64,000 nucleotides of DNA from KBS-96 sp049585195 (GCA_049585195.1 JBAUZG010000326.1:16195-80194), one strand, 5' to 3'. Positions 27,001-34,711 are shown, counted from the stretch's first letter. Made by a program: numbers and translations. Notes: generated by a model from the sequence alone, not told the origin.

Positions 27001-27437
27001 ACAATCGCGCGACGGCTGGCAGGTAGTTCCTCAATGCTGAATCCATGGTTCGTGAGCCACGACGTCACCTTGTCCAGATCGGCCTGTGCAATTCCGAAGT
27101 GCGTGCCAAACTCCTCTGCTTCGAGGAAGTGATGATATAGCGGCGACTTAGGATTGTTTTGCTGCGCCACTAACTGCTCGAGCTGCGCTTCCTGCGATGC
27201 ATCTCCCTTCAGGAACAAAATCATGTGCTCCATCGGAGTACTTTCATCTACCGGTTCTGAGCTGGCTGATGCGACCAAAGGGTGCACGTTGCCCCGAAGC
27301 GTAACGGTCTTGTCTTCATCCACACGCTCGACGATCCGAGCATGAGGTTGCGGAAGAGATGGCGTCTGTCCCGCGGCGTAGCCTGCAAGACAAAGTGACG
27401 CAAGAATACCCGGCATCGCCGGAATGCGACTGCGCAT
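24042..27437 (-). CDS. Sedolisin (S53) serine-carboxyl peptidase with five Ig-like repeats
   Basis: A 1131-residue secreted protease. The signal peptide (GILASLCLAGYAAGQ) is followed by a pro-kumamolisin activation domain (about 30-200, with PLYHHFLEAEEFGTHFG). The S53 catalytic domain (about 220-570) has E299 and D303 in ETTLDTEW and S520 in GGTSASAPSFAG, the Glu-Asp-Ser set of sedolisins. A glycine/serine-rich insertion (GGGSSSGSG) precedes the active site. The C-terminal half holds five Ig-like repeats of about 90 residues, starting near PSFTLSASS, PTFTLTTNT, CALAANPDS, GTFKLTASQ and PDFSFGLNI. S53 enzymes are acid-active endopeptidases; the repeats may bind substrate or the cell surface. 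Confidence 0.93.
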   Translation of the reverse strand: MRSRIPAMPGILASLCLAGYAAGQTPSLPQPHARIVERVDEDKTVTLRGNVHPLVASASSEPVDESTPMEHMILFLKGDASQEAQLEQLVAQQNNPKSPLYHHFLEAEEFGTHFGIAQADLDKVTSWLTNHGFSIEELPASRRAIVFSGTSGQVAEAFKTEIRHYTVGGADHYANASDPQIPAALADVVGGIVKLHNFRHAPSMSKVSALTPAQFADPKFDEGGGHYLSPADYATIYDINPLYSGGIKGTGQSIAVIARSNISLSDVELFRSSFGLAANNPQIIIVNDNPGILSGDSTETTLDTEWSGAIAPNAAIKVIVAASTNTADGIDLSALYAVDNNVAPVVSLSYGSCESAMGASELNFYNSLWQQAAAQGMSVMVSAGDSGAAGCSGGGSSSGSGRAINGLCSSPYATCVGGTEFVEGSNPGEYWLPGNNAVYGSAIGYIPEAVWNESGSDGGSGLWAGGGGASIAYTKPAWQTGPGVPADGRRDVPDVSLTAAGHDGYVIVQSGGMAAVGGTSASAPSFAGLMALVDQKTNARQGLANVILYPLALNQAAGGAAVFHDIVSGNNTVPGVTGFSATADYDLASGLGSVDAAMLVNHWTDGTKSAAPSFTLSASSTTLTVKVGQSAQATVISTANAAFKSAVTLAVAGAPAGVTATLASATVASPGSGSVALTIAAGSSATPGTYALTITGQGGGESAKVTISVAIPTPTFTLTTNTASASVIAGNTAQVSVTATPENGFNSKVALSVSGLPSGVTASFSSGALSGASASSSILTFAVAKTVRAGSYPLVAVATGGGVTQTSSFTLVAVVPATCALAANPDSVTLVAGQSASVEVSCGSVTGTFSGPLALSLSGAPSGMTAKTASSSLAAGASTALNIASAATTAAGTYKLSVTASGSGYTQTLQIPVAVSAPGTFKLTASQSTATIKLGSTGQLSVTSLHLGAFNSAVNLNCTGLPGGVTASFSKSTLPAPGDGSAIVTLAVGATAKPGTYTIEVTGTGGGQSETATVTLAIVGTPDFSFGLNISSMTIQQGGSAATVIVSTGNFTGGFNSTITITFAGLAPGMNYGATGANTGNNLVNTYIGITASTATPVGTYPVTITASGAGVTHSAIVQVTVAKAVAQTKH

Positions 27438-27565
27438 TAAAGTTTTTCCTTTAGAACCCTAATCGGTTCCAAAAGGAATGTCTTTAGAAGGAATTGCGGG
27501 TTGTTCTATTGCTTACGGTTGGCAACGGCTTGCTTGGCGCACTCTTCGTGAACAGGAAACGTTGA

Positions 27566-27820
27566 TTATTTTTTATCCTTGTCCTTCTGAGCGTCTTCGT
27601 TCCAACCCTCGCGGGCATCATGGGCAGCCTTGTCCAGTTTGCGCTTAGCTACCTGTGCTGCCTTATCCGCCTCAACCGCCATTTTGTGAGCCGTTTGCCC
27701 CATCTTGCCGGCGGGAGTATTTGCATCGTTCCTCCGTTGTTGTTCCGACTCGTGGCCGGTACAGCCACTCAACATCATGAGACCGGCGAACAATACCGCT
27801 ACTAAGCTTCGAGGCCGCAT
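27566..27820 (-). CDS. Small hydrophilic lipoprotein
   Basis: An 84-residue protein with a type II signal peptide (MRPRSLVAVLFAGLMMLSGC, lipid-modified C20). The mature part is highly charged and helical (HKMAVEADKAAQVAKRKLDKAAHDAR), resembling small stress-related or amphipathic repeat lipoproteins. It ends in a lysine-rich DKDKK. No known domain. It lies upstream of nothing obvious on the same strand and is probably a single gene. Confidence 0.65.
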   Translation of the reverse strand: MRPRSLVAVLFAGLMMLSGCTGHESEQQRRNDANTPAGKMGQTAHKMAVEADKAAQVAKRKLDKAAHDAREGWNEDAQKDKDKK

Positions 27821-27986
27821 TACCCGTATAGACTGCTTCTGGCTGAAAAGGTGACTCCGCTCGTGTAGCTCTTTCCGCTGGTTCTACTAGGTCTCTTCAG
27901 TAAGAAACGGGAATGCAGAAATCGTCATCTCATTTCGGGAGGAAAGGGTTTCAGGCTTTCGCTGCCGACCACTAAACGACGTTCAC

Positions 27987-28145
27987 ATGTTACTGATACT
28001 AATTATCGTTTTGATTCTAATCCTCGGCGGAGGCGGGGGGTACTATGGCTACGGTCGGTGGGGTTACGGTGGCGGCGCGGGTGTTGGACTCGGAACAATA
28101 TTACTGATTATCATAATTGCTTACTTGCTGGGTCTTTTCCGCTGA
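27987..28145 (+). CDS. DUF3309-like small membrane protein
   Basis: A 52-residue protein: an N-terminal hydrophobic helix (MLLILIIVLILILGGGGG), a Gly/Tyr-rich loop (YYGYGRWGYGGG) and a second hydrophobic helix (GTILLIIIIAYLLGLF). This is the pattern of the DUF3309 family of very short membrane proteins. The function of the family is unknown. Its 3' end overlaps the 3' end of the convergent DinB-like gene by 45 bases. Confidence 0.75.
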   Translation: MLLILIIVLILILGGGGGYYGYGRWGYGGGAGVGLGTILLIIIIAYLLGLFR

Positions 28146-28652
28146 CATCTTCCGGCTTGACGCTTTTTGCCCGGGCCTGTAAAATCCAAGGTCTTCCGAT
28201 GTTGCCAGCTTCGCCGCAAAAATAATCTGTCCCGTGTGCTGCTGAAAATGGCCCACAACATGATCGATGGCCCCGAGCACTGTCGCCGATTTACCATCCT
28301 GCACAGGAATCACTTCTGTCAGGCGTTGAGGATCAAGTTTCTCGAGAACGCTGGTCGCCAGCCCGATCGTCTCGTCCAGACGCTTAAGTAACTCTGCCGA
28401 ACTCGCGTGCGCGTCAGTTGCAAACTCTTCCGGCCGCTTCCGAATATCCGCCATCCCGCCCACATAACACCCGATCCATTGCCTCACGTTGCCGCAAAGA
28501 TGCAGCACCAGGTTGCCCAATGCATTCTCGGCCGTTGAATGCCGGCTCCAGATTGCCTCTTCATCCAGCTTCTCAAAACAAGCATGTATGTGCCCCGCCA
28601 TCTCGACTAAAGTCTCCGACGAACACTTCAGAAAAAGCACGCCCGCTGCCAT
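28101..28652 (-). CDS. DinB superfamily protein (DUF1572-like)
   Basis: A 183-residue protein from the ATG of MAAGVLFLK; a longer in-frame form starting at 28781 would run into the promoter and start region of the divergent gene, so I prefer the shorter. It shows the four-helix DinB/YfiT pattern with metal-ligand-type histidines: HSTAENALGNLVLHLCGNVRQWI and, near the end, DHVVGHFQQHTGQIIFAAKL. DinB-like proteins bind a divalent metal and include thiol-transferases; the reaction here cannot be read. A TATATT lies six bases before the ATG, so a nearly leaderless transcript is possible. Confidence 0.7.
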   Translation of the reverse strand: MAAGVLFLKCSSETLVEMAGHIHACFEKLDEEAIWSRHSTAENALGNLVLHLCGNVRQWIGCYVGGMADIRKRPEEFATDAHASSAELLKRLDETIGLATSVLEKLDPQRLTEVIPVQDGKSATVLGAIDHVVGHFQQHTGQIIFAAKLATSEDLGFYRPGQKASSRKMSAEKTQQVSNYDNQ

Positions 28653-28765
28653 GCCGCCAATATAACAGCTGGTCGAGCAGGCCTCCGGCCCGCAATGCCG
28701 CCATTCCTGGCGGCATCTTTCCACAACCCCCAATCGTGGTACGGTGTTTTCGAATAACAGAACCA

Positions 28766-30428
28766 ATGAATTGCCTGGCAAAGTGGTGCATTTGCCTTCT
28801 CCTCGCGCATGCGGCCTTCGCGCGGCAATCTTCCCAGCCTGCCGAAACCCTTGCCATCATCGAAGGACACGTCATTAATGGCTTGTCCGGAGAGCCGCTC
28901 CGAAAAGCGCTCGTCACACTCGAATCCTCCAAACAGGGCCATGATTCTACCCTCGTTTCAACAACCGACGATGCGGGCCATTTCCGCTTCGCCGATATCC
29001 CAGCCGGCACATACCACCTAAACGTGCAGAAACGCGGATTCCTCGATCGCAGCTTCGGCCAGCTTAAGCCCAACGACGACGAAACACTTCTGAAAATCGT
29101 TGCGGGCGACCGGATTGGTGACATCACCCTACGGCTCTTTCCAGGAGGAACCATCAGCGGCCAGATCACGGACGCCGACGGCGATCCCGACCCGAACGTC
29201 ACGGTTGTTTTTCGGTCGCAGCAGCGCATTGGCGGCGCGATTCGTACCTTTCAGGCCCGCCAGACGCACACGAATGAAGAAGGCGAATACCGCTTCAACG
29301 GTTTATCTCCCGGCACGTATTATGTCGCCGCGAGCGCGGGCGACTGGGGCGACGCAGTCAAGCAAATTCCCGTCGATAGCTCCGGCAAGATAACTAAACT
29401 GCGCGATCTGGCAACGTTCTATCCCGCCGCTCTTTCGCTTGCTGACGCGCAGGGTGTTAGCGTCGACGGCGGCCAGGAGCAGTCAGGCATCGACATTCGC
29501 ATCCGGCGCGCCGCGACTCTCTCCATCAAAGGAAAAATTGCCGGCACAGGCCCTCCGCTATCCACATACAGCATTAGCGCTAGAGTCGAAGACGGCATCG
29601 GCTGGACATCGGAATCCGGCGAGATTCTCCCGAACGGCGATTTCGTTTTCAAAGAATTGCCGCCAGGGAAACGCCTCCTCACCCTCTTAGACAACGGACC
29701 AAATGGCCTCCAAACAATTGGCAAGACCGAAGTCAACCTGACGGACCAGGACGTAACAGGAGTGGTAATCACGCCATTCAAACCGGCTCAGGTTCGCGCG
29801 CGTGGTGATCGAGGATGAGGAAGACAAACCGCTCACCACCGGATCAGTGACCCTGATGCCGGAGCATTGGGATGGGACCGGCAGCGGTCTTCTTTACGGA
29901 TATCAACCGAGGAACGGCGCATACGTCATTGATAACATCCACCCGGGCAAATACGGAATTTCATTCACCAACGCCCCCGGCTGCTATCTCAAATCCGTCC
30001 AGTCCGGAACCCAAACCCTCGATCCGCAATCCATCGCCATCGAAGACGGCGCTTCGCTCGATCTGTTGATGATCTACAGCAAGAACGTCGCAAGCGTCAC
30101 CGGCGATATCGAAACTCCGCCCGATCAGCCCGCCCATTCCGCCCACGTCCTCCTGCTTTGCGAAGATTCCACGCCGGAATGCGACATGGCTAGCGCCGAC
30201 CTCGACCAGTCTCTACACTTCTCGAACGACCACATCCGTCCCGGCAAATATCTAGCCTTCGCCGCGCAAGACAACGATTCCGATCTGTGGAAGAACGCCG
30301 ACTTCATCAAACTCATCCAGTCCGAAGCCGTCGAAATCGACCTCCACGAAAAAGAACACGCCACCATCCATCTGAAACTCATCCCAAAAAGCGAAACCGA
30401 CCGCCTGCGCCACCAACTCGGCATCTGA
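28766..30428 (+). pseudogene. Secreted carboxypeptidase-regulatory-like domain protein, frameshifted
   Basis: Two adjoining frames make one protein of about 554 residues. The first (28766-29818) starts with a signal peptide (MNCLAKWCICLLLAHAAFARQ) and carries a carboxypeptidase-regulatory-like domain (EGHVINGLSGEPLRKALVTLES with FADIPAGTYHLNV) and a second one (GTISGQITDADGDPDPNVTV). It breaks at FKPAQVRARGDRG. The second (to 30428) resumes as VIEDEEDKPLTTGSVTLMP, a third similar domain (IHPGKYGISF), and a fourth beta domain. One missing base in the CGCGCGCG run near 29800 would restore a single frame reading VRARVVIEDE. Either the gene is inactivated or the base was missed in sequencing. Confidence 0.7.
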
Positions 30429-30457
30429 CGGCCACCACTCACTGCCCAAGGCATATC

Positions 30458-31333
30458 ATGATCTTGATGCGCACACTTGGAAGACGCGATTTCCTCGAAC
30501 GTTCGGCTGGATTGCTGCCTCTCGCAGCCCTCAGGGCCAAGGCCGCCGGAACTGAACGCTTGAAAAATATCGGAGTCCAGCTTTACACCGTCCGCAAAAT
30601 CATCTCAGCCAATCCGGCCGCAACCTTGAAAGCCATTGAGAACGACGGCTACACCGAGGTCGAAGCGATCTATGCATCGCTGCCCACCATCTGGAAATCC
30701 CTCTCTGCAACTACTTTGAAGCCCGTCAGCGTCCACATCGACTCCGATCTCTTCTCCGACACCGCCAAAATAGACGAGGCCCTCGGCCAGGTTCATCAGT
30801 GGGGCTTCCAATACGCCGTCTACCCTTACCTGCCCCCCTCCGAGCGCGGCGGTGAAGACGCCATCAAATCCCTCGCCAACAAGCTAAATAAAGCCGGCGA
30901 ACAGAGCAAAAAACTGGGCATCCAGCTCTGCTATCACAATCACGCTTTCGAGTTCCAGCCGATGAACGGCACCATGCCGCTTCAGATTCTTTTAAACGAG
31001 ACCGAAAAAAACCTCGTCTCGCTCGAACTCGACGTGTTCTGGGCAAGCGTCGCCGGTCACGATCCCGTTCAGGTCATCCAACACCACTCTGGCCGCATCG
31101 CACTCGTTCATCTCAAGGACAAAGCCAAGGACCAACCGGTACAGTACAACGAAAAGGTTCCTCTAGACGCGTTCAAGGAAGTCGGCCGCGGCTCGCTCGA
31201 TTTTCCGGCCATTCTCCGCGCCGCCACCAACGAAGGCGTCAAACACTTCTTCGTCGAGCAGGATCAGACCCCCGGCAATCCGCTCGACAGCCTGAAAATC
31301 AGCTACGACTACCTCCACAAGCTCTCGTTCTAG
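30458..31333 (+). CDS. Sugar phosphate isomerase/epimerase-like TIM-barrel protein (Tat-exported)
   Basis: A 291-residue protein. The N-terminus has a twin-arginine signal (GRRDFLERSAGLLPLAAL). The mature part is an AP-endonuclease-2-like TIM barrel of the IolE/xylose-isomerase-like family: IGVQLYTVR, YTEVEAIYASL, QLCYHNHAFEFQP (metal ligands), SLELDVFWASVAG, RIALVHLKDK and FFVEQDQTPGNP. Such proteins isomerise or epimerise sugars and inositol derivatives with a divalent metal. The ATG at 30458 or 30467 both precede the twin-arginine motif. It sits between a regulatory-domain protein and an aminotransferase gene, with no clear pathway link. Confidence 0.85.
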   Translation: MILMRTLGRRDFLERSAGLLPLAALRAKAAGTERLKNIGVQLYTVRKIISANPAATLKAIENDGYTEVEAIYASLPTIWKSLSATTLKPVSVHIDSDLFSDTAKIDEALGQVHQWGFQYAVYPYLPPSERGGEDAIKSLANKLNKAGEQSKKLGIQLCYHNHAFEFQPMNGTMPLQILLNETEKNLVSLELDVFWASVAGHDPVQVIQHHSGRIALVHLKDKAKDQPVQYNEKVPLDAFKEVGRGSLDFPAILRAATNEGVKHFFVEQDQTPGNPLDSLKISYDYLHKLSF

Positions 31334-31365
31334 GAGCGCGTCGCAACCGATGGACGATACTAACC

Positions 31366-31388
31366 GAGCCGCGACCGCAAGGGAGCGG
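31366..31388 (+). repeat. Dispersed 23-base intergenic repeat, copy 2
   Basis: Begins GAGCCGCGACCGC and ends AGGGAGCGG. It differs from the copy at 7788-7810 at three positions, in the 56-87 base gap before the aminotransferase start. Confidence 0.55.
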
Positions 31389-31420
31389 ACTTGCAGTTTC
31401 CCCAGCTTCTAACCCCATCC

Positions 31421-32542
31421 ATGGAAATTCCCCCATGGCCGCAAGCCGGCGAACGCGAGCTCGAGCTCTTGAAGGCCGTTCTCGAATCCCCACAGTGGGG
31501 CGGATTTCATCCCTTCGTCCGCGAGTTCGAGGAAAGTTTCGCGCGTTATCAGCACTCGCCCTACGCGATTAGCGCGTGCAACGGAACGGTAACCCTCGAA
31601 GTAGCTCTCGCCGTTCTGGGCATAAAAGAAGGCGACGAAGTCATCGTTCCCGCCATCTCCTTTATCTCGACCGCAACCGCCGTGTCCAGAACCGGAGCGA
31701 CGCCCGTCTTTGTCGATCTCGAGCCCTGGTCCTTTAACCTCGATCCGGCCCGCGTGGAAGAAGCCATCACGCCCCGCACACGCGCCATCATCCCCGTTCA
31801 TTTCGCCGGCATGCCTGCAAACATCGAGGCTCTCTGCCGCATCGCCTCTAACCATTCCATCTGGATAATTGAAGACGCCGCTCATGCCCACGGAAGCGAA
31901 TACCACAACCGCCGCGCCGGCAGCTTCGGCATCTGCGGCTCTTTCAGCTTTCAGAACGGCAAGACGTTGACTGCAGGCGAAGGCGGAATGCTCACCACCC
32001 ATTCAGACGCGTTTGCCGCGGACGCCCGCGCCATCGTGAACCAAGGCCGCAAACCAGGCGAGAGTTTTTATAAACATTTCACGCTCGGCACAAACCTGCG
32101 CCTCACCGGCTTTCAGGCGGCCGTTCTCATCGCGCAATTCGAATCTTTGCCCGACCAGATCGCCCGCAGAACCGCCAACGCCGCATTGCTCAAATCGCGC
32201 CTGTCCGACCTCGAAGACATCGTCTGGCAGCAGCAACCCGCCTCAGTCACCCGGAGCAGCTTCTATCTCCTGCCGGGAAGATTGCGCCATACGACCATCG
32301 GCCGCGATGAGTTCTGTCGGCGCCTCGAAGCTGCCGGCATTCCTTGCACGCCGTTCTATCCCTTCCCCTTGTACGGAAATCCGCTATACCAGCGCGAAGG
32401 AAGCTGCCGCATCATGCCCTGTCCGCTGGCCGAAGCTTATGTTCAGGATGCCTTCTGGTTCCCGCACCGCGTTCTGTTATGCGACCAACCCACCCTCGAG
32501 CAGATCGCCGCCCTTGTCCGCTCAATCCTGCGCGAAAAATGA
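31421..32542 (+). CDS. DegT/DnrJ/EryC1/StrS family PLP aminotransferase
   Basis: A 373-residue aminotransferase. I use the ATG of MEIPPWPQ (31421), which matches the family's usual beginning; a TTG at 31391 would add ten residues. Signature segments: ACNGTVTLEVALAVLG, EVIVPAISFISTATAV, PVHFAGMPANIE, IIEDAAHAHGSEY, and the PLP lysine K181 in SFQNGKTLTAGEGG. The family converts keto-sugars to amino-sugars for surface polysaccharides or antibiotics. Together with the glycosyltransferase at 33407 this points to cell-envelope glycan synthesis, though the genes are separated by cutA and an FtsB-like gene on the other strand. Confidence 0.92.
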   Translation: MEIPPWPQAGERELELLKAVLESPQWGGFHPFVREFEESFARYQHSPYAISACNGTVTLEVALAVLGIKEGDEVIVPAISFISTATAVSRTGATPVFVDLEPWSFNLDPARVEEAITPRTRAIIPVHFAGMPANIEALCRIASNHSIWIIEDAAHAHGSEYHNRRAGSFGICGSFSFQNGKTLTAGEGGMLTTHSDAFAADARAIVNQGRKPGESFYKHFTLGTNLRLTGFQAAVLIAQFESLPDQIARRTANAALLKSRLSDLEDIVWQQQPASVTRSSFYLLPGRLRHTTIGRDEFCRRLEAAGIPCTPFYPFPLYGNPLYQREGSCRIMPCPLAEAYVQDAFWFPHRVLLCDQPTLEQIAALVRSILREK

Positions 32543-32597
32543 CTCCGACCCTGGACACATGTGGCACACGCTTCAGCATGCAGCGGTGAACTTGAGT

Positions 32598-32915
32598 TCA
32601 CCGTCCGGCTCCGCTACCCGCCGGAGGACTGCCCGGTACGACGAACGTCGTATCCCCAGGACGTGTCTTGCCGGTCCGTTCCCGTACGTACCGCTCTTGT
32701 GTATTCGGATCGTGCTCTAGCCGGTCGATCAGCTTCTTGTTGTCATTGATCTCTTTCAACAAGGTTGCGTTCTGTTCCTCGAGCTGGCGCACCGTCTTCC
32801 GCTTGTCCCCGAGCGCTCCCAACCCCTGCGGCCCGCGTAACATGATAGCCGCATAAGCAGCCAGCGCAATCAGCCCGCACAGAAATACAATAGGTCGAAG
32901 AACCGAGCGATACAA
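32598..32915 (-). CDS. FtsB/DivIC family septum formation initiator-like protein
   Basis: About 105 residues from a TTG start (32915); no in-frame ATG is near, so the start is uncertain. One transmembrane helix (IVFLCGLIALAAYAAIM) is followed by a leucine-zipper coiled coil (RKTVRQLEEQNATLLKEI, then DNKKLIDRLEHDP) and the FtsB/DivIC-type end YVRERTGKTRPGDTTFVV. These proteins form the FtsQ-FtsB-FtsL complex that activates septal peptidoglycan synthesis. It is divergent from cutA with about 115 bases between starts. A proline/glycine-rich tail (GSPPAGSGAGR) is a minor oddity. Confidence 0.75.
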   Translation of the reverse strand: MYRSVLRPIVFLCGLIALAAYAAIMLRGPQGLGALGDKRKTVRQLEEQNATLLKEINDNKKLIDRLEHDPNTQERYVRERTGKTRPGDTTFVVPGSPPAGSGAGR

Positions 32916-33030
32916 AGTCGAGTAAAACCCTTTACATTTCTTTATAATCTTGTTTTGGATATTCGTCCACTGTTCTCGGACGATTTCACCGCTGTTCCGT
33001 CGAGACGGCCTCGCCGAGTGGCCACAAACT

Positions 33031-33354
33031 ATGCACGATCCCATCCTTTTGCTCAGCACCTGCGATAACGAAGACGAGGCCCAGCGCCTCGCGACCGCGC
33101 TGGTCGAGGAACGCCTGGCCGCTTGCGTGAACATTATCCCGGGCCTCACGAGCATCTATCGCTGGCACGGAGTAGTCGAGCGCGCAAGCGAGCACCTTCT
33201 TCTCATCAAGACCACCGAAGAACAACGGCTGGCGCTCGAAGACCGGCTCAAACAACTGCATTCCTATGAAGTGCCCGAGATCTTGAAGATTCCCATTACC
33301 GGCGGACACGAAAAATACCTCGCCTGGTTAAAGGCGCAAGTGGCCGCGGTCTGA
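33031..33354 (+). CDS. cutA: Divalent cation tolerance protein CutA
   Basis: A 107-residue CutA1 protein from the ATG of MHDPILLLSTC. It has the family pattern: a ferredoxin-like fold with EDEAQRLATALVEERLAACVNIIPGLTSIYRW (in sequence), LLIKTTEEQRLALEDRL, HSYEVPEILKIPITGG and YLAWL. CutA1 forms very stable trimers; its role in copper tolerance in E. coli is debated. Upstream in-frame residues (from 32950) are rejected because they are non-homologous and would overlap the divergent promoter. Confidence 0.93.
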   Translation: MHDPILLLSTCDNEDEAQRLATALVEERLAACVNIIPGLTSIYRWHGVVERASEHLLLIKTTEEQRLALEDRLKQLHSYEVPEILKIPITGGHEKYLAWLKAQVAAV

Positions 33355-33406
33355 CAAACCAGCGCGGCTGGCGAACTGACCAAACTGCAAGCTATACTGG
33401 GTTCCA

Positions 33407-34183
33407 ATGCAAGATTTGCGAGAGCCACTTGCTGTTCTTTCCGTTATCATTCCAGCTTTTAACGAAGAGGCGACTATCACGAACGTCCTCCGCGATGTCC
33501 TCGCTGTCCCTCACCTCCTCGAAATCATCGTTGTAGACGACTGCTCGACTGACCGCACCTTTGAGCTCGCAACCCAGATGGCGGCCGCTCATCCCCTCAT
33601 CAAGGTCATGCGTCATGCAAAAAACGGCGGGAAAACAGAGGCCCTCAAGACCGGCTTCGCCGCCTCCCGTGGCGACATCGTCATTGTGCAGGATGCCGAC
33701 CTCGAGTATCGTCCTTCTGAAATCGCCACCGTCATCGAACCCATTCTCGACGGTGTCGCCGACGTCGTCTTTGGTTCCCGATTCCAGGTCCGGCGCGCCG
33801 CTCGCGTCCTCTACTTCTATCACTACCTCGCGAACAAAGGCCTCACGTTTCTCTCGAATCTGTGCACCAATCTGAATTTGACCGATGTCGAAACCGGGTA
33901 TAAAGCGTTCCGCGGCACCATCATCCGCAACATGATCATCACTTCCAATGGCTTCGGCTTCGAGATCGAAGTGACCGCCAAAGTTGCCAAGTTGCGCTGC
34001 GCCATCTACGAAGTCCCCATCAGCTATTACGGCCGCACCTACGAAGAAGGCAAGAAAATCGGCGTCACAGACGGCATCGCTGCCCTCTGGTACATCCTCC
34101 GTTACAACCTTATAACCCCTCTCGAACGCTCGTTCCGTTCTGTGCCCGCTCTCTCCAACCATTCACAGAAATTTGCAAATTAA
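33407..34183 (+). CDS. Family 2 glycosyltransferase (polyprenyl-phosphate sugar transferase-like)
   Basis: A 258-residue GT-A enzyme. N-terminal nucleotide-binding strand VLSVIIPAFNEEATI, then IIVVDDCSTDRTFEL, NGGKTEALKTGF, DIVIVQDADLEYRPSEI (the metal-binding DxD region), VVFGSRFQ, and the acceptor part DVETGYKAFRGTII followed by FGFEIEVTAKVAK and YEVPISYYGRTYEEGKKI. This matches dolichol/undecaprenyl-phosphate sugar transferases. It lacks C-terminal transmembrane helices, so it acts at the membrane surface. It probably loads a sugar onto a lipid carrier. Confidence 0.9.
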   Translation: MQDLREPLAVLSVIIPAFNEEATITNVLRDVLAVPHLLEIIVVDDCSTDRTFELATQMAAAHPLIKVMRHAKNGGKTEALKTGFAASRGDIVIVQDADLEYRPSEIATVIEPILDGVADVVFGSRFQVRRAARVLYFYHYLANKGLTFLSNLCTNLNLTDVETGYKAFRGTIIRNMIITSNGFGFEIEVTAKVAKLRCAIYEVPISYYGRTYEEGKKIGVTDGIAALWYILRYNLITPLERSFRSVPALSNHSQKFAN

Positions 34184-34250
34184 TTCCCTCGCGCACACTA
34201 TCACTTGCGAGCAATCGAACTCCACGCCTCCAGAACCGCATGCGACCTGT

Positions 34251-34294
34251 GGAGGGTAGGCTTTAGCCTGCGCGGGGCTTCAGCCCCGCCGAAA
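34251..34294. repeat. Intergenic double-hairpin repeat, copy B
   Basis: Begins GGAGGGTAGGCTTTAGCC and continues TGCGCGGGGCTTCAGCCCCGC. Same layout as copy A at 23996, with small hairpins AGGCT-loop-AGCCT and CGGGGCT-loop-AGCCCCG. It directly abuts the coding remnant at 34291. Confidence 0.7.
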
Positions 34295-34566
34295 GGATCT
34301 TCTTACTCTCCACCTACGAATCGCGTCTCTCCCGCCGCTTCCTCCAAACTCTAAAGCAACTCCGCGAAATGCAGGCCGAACGCCGAGCCCTCGAACAACA
34401 ACAACTCGAAGAGATGTTCGAAATTGCCGCCAAGCATCCGGATGAAATTGAAAACATTGAGCCAAACCACTTTGGGTTCGTTTGTTCAACTCGCGGTCGG
34501 CAGCTCTATTTCAAGCGCCGAGTACTCCTCAACCGCCCCCAGCGTCCCCTTTCCCGAGCGGCCTAA
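34291..34566 (+). pseudogene. C-terminal remnant of a conserved helical protein
   Basis: An open stretch of about 90 residues reading FLLSTYESRLSRRFLQTLKQL, then REMQAERRALEQQQLEEMFE, and IEPNHFGFVCSTRGRQL to a TAA. I recall the pattern 'LxxYESxLxRRxxxxLKxLxxLQ' at the end of a protein family frequent in Acidobacteria (proteins that begin with an NSRHG-like motif); this is memory, not a search. No start codon or N-terminal part is present upstream, where the repeat copy B takes over, so it is a truncated gene. Confidence 0.45.
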
Positions 34567-34570
34567 TTGG

Positions 34571-34612
34571 GAGGGTGGGCTTCAGCCTGCGCGGGACTTT
34601 AGTTCCGCAAGC
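34571..34612. repeat. Intergenic double-hairpin repeat, copy C
   Basis: Begins GAGGGTGGGCTTCAGCC and continues TGCGCGGGACTTTAGTTCCGC. It flanks the coding remnant on the other side from copy B; the two copies are 320 bases apart in the same orientation. A compensatory change keeps the second hairpin (GGAACT/AGTTCC type). Confidence 0.65.
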
Positions 34613-34632
34613 ATTTTCTAATCGAAGAATGA

Positions 34633-34667
34633 GCCTGAAGTGGGGAGCGCAGCTCCGCGCTTCAGGC
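34633..34667. repeat. Hairpin in the decay zone
   Basis: GCCTGAAG (34633-34640) pairs with CTTCAGGC (34660-34667), with an inner GGAG/CTCC helix. It is close to the repeat copy C and may be another degenerate member. Confidence 0.5.
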
Positions 34668-34711
34668 CTCCTTGTTTTTGGGTTTAGATTTCTATCCAGG
34701 GGAATCGTGGA

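Noticed and set aside
33392..34162. A 256-codon minus-strand frame over the glycosyltransferase gene
   Set aside because: Antisense shadow of a clear family 2 glycosyltransferase.
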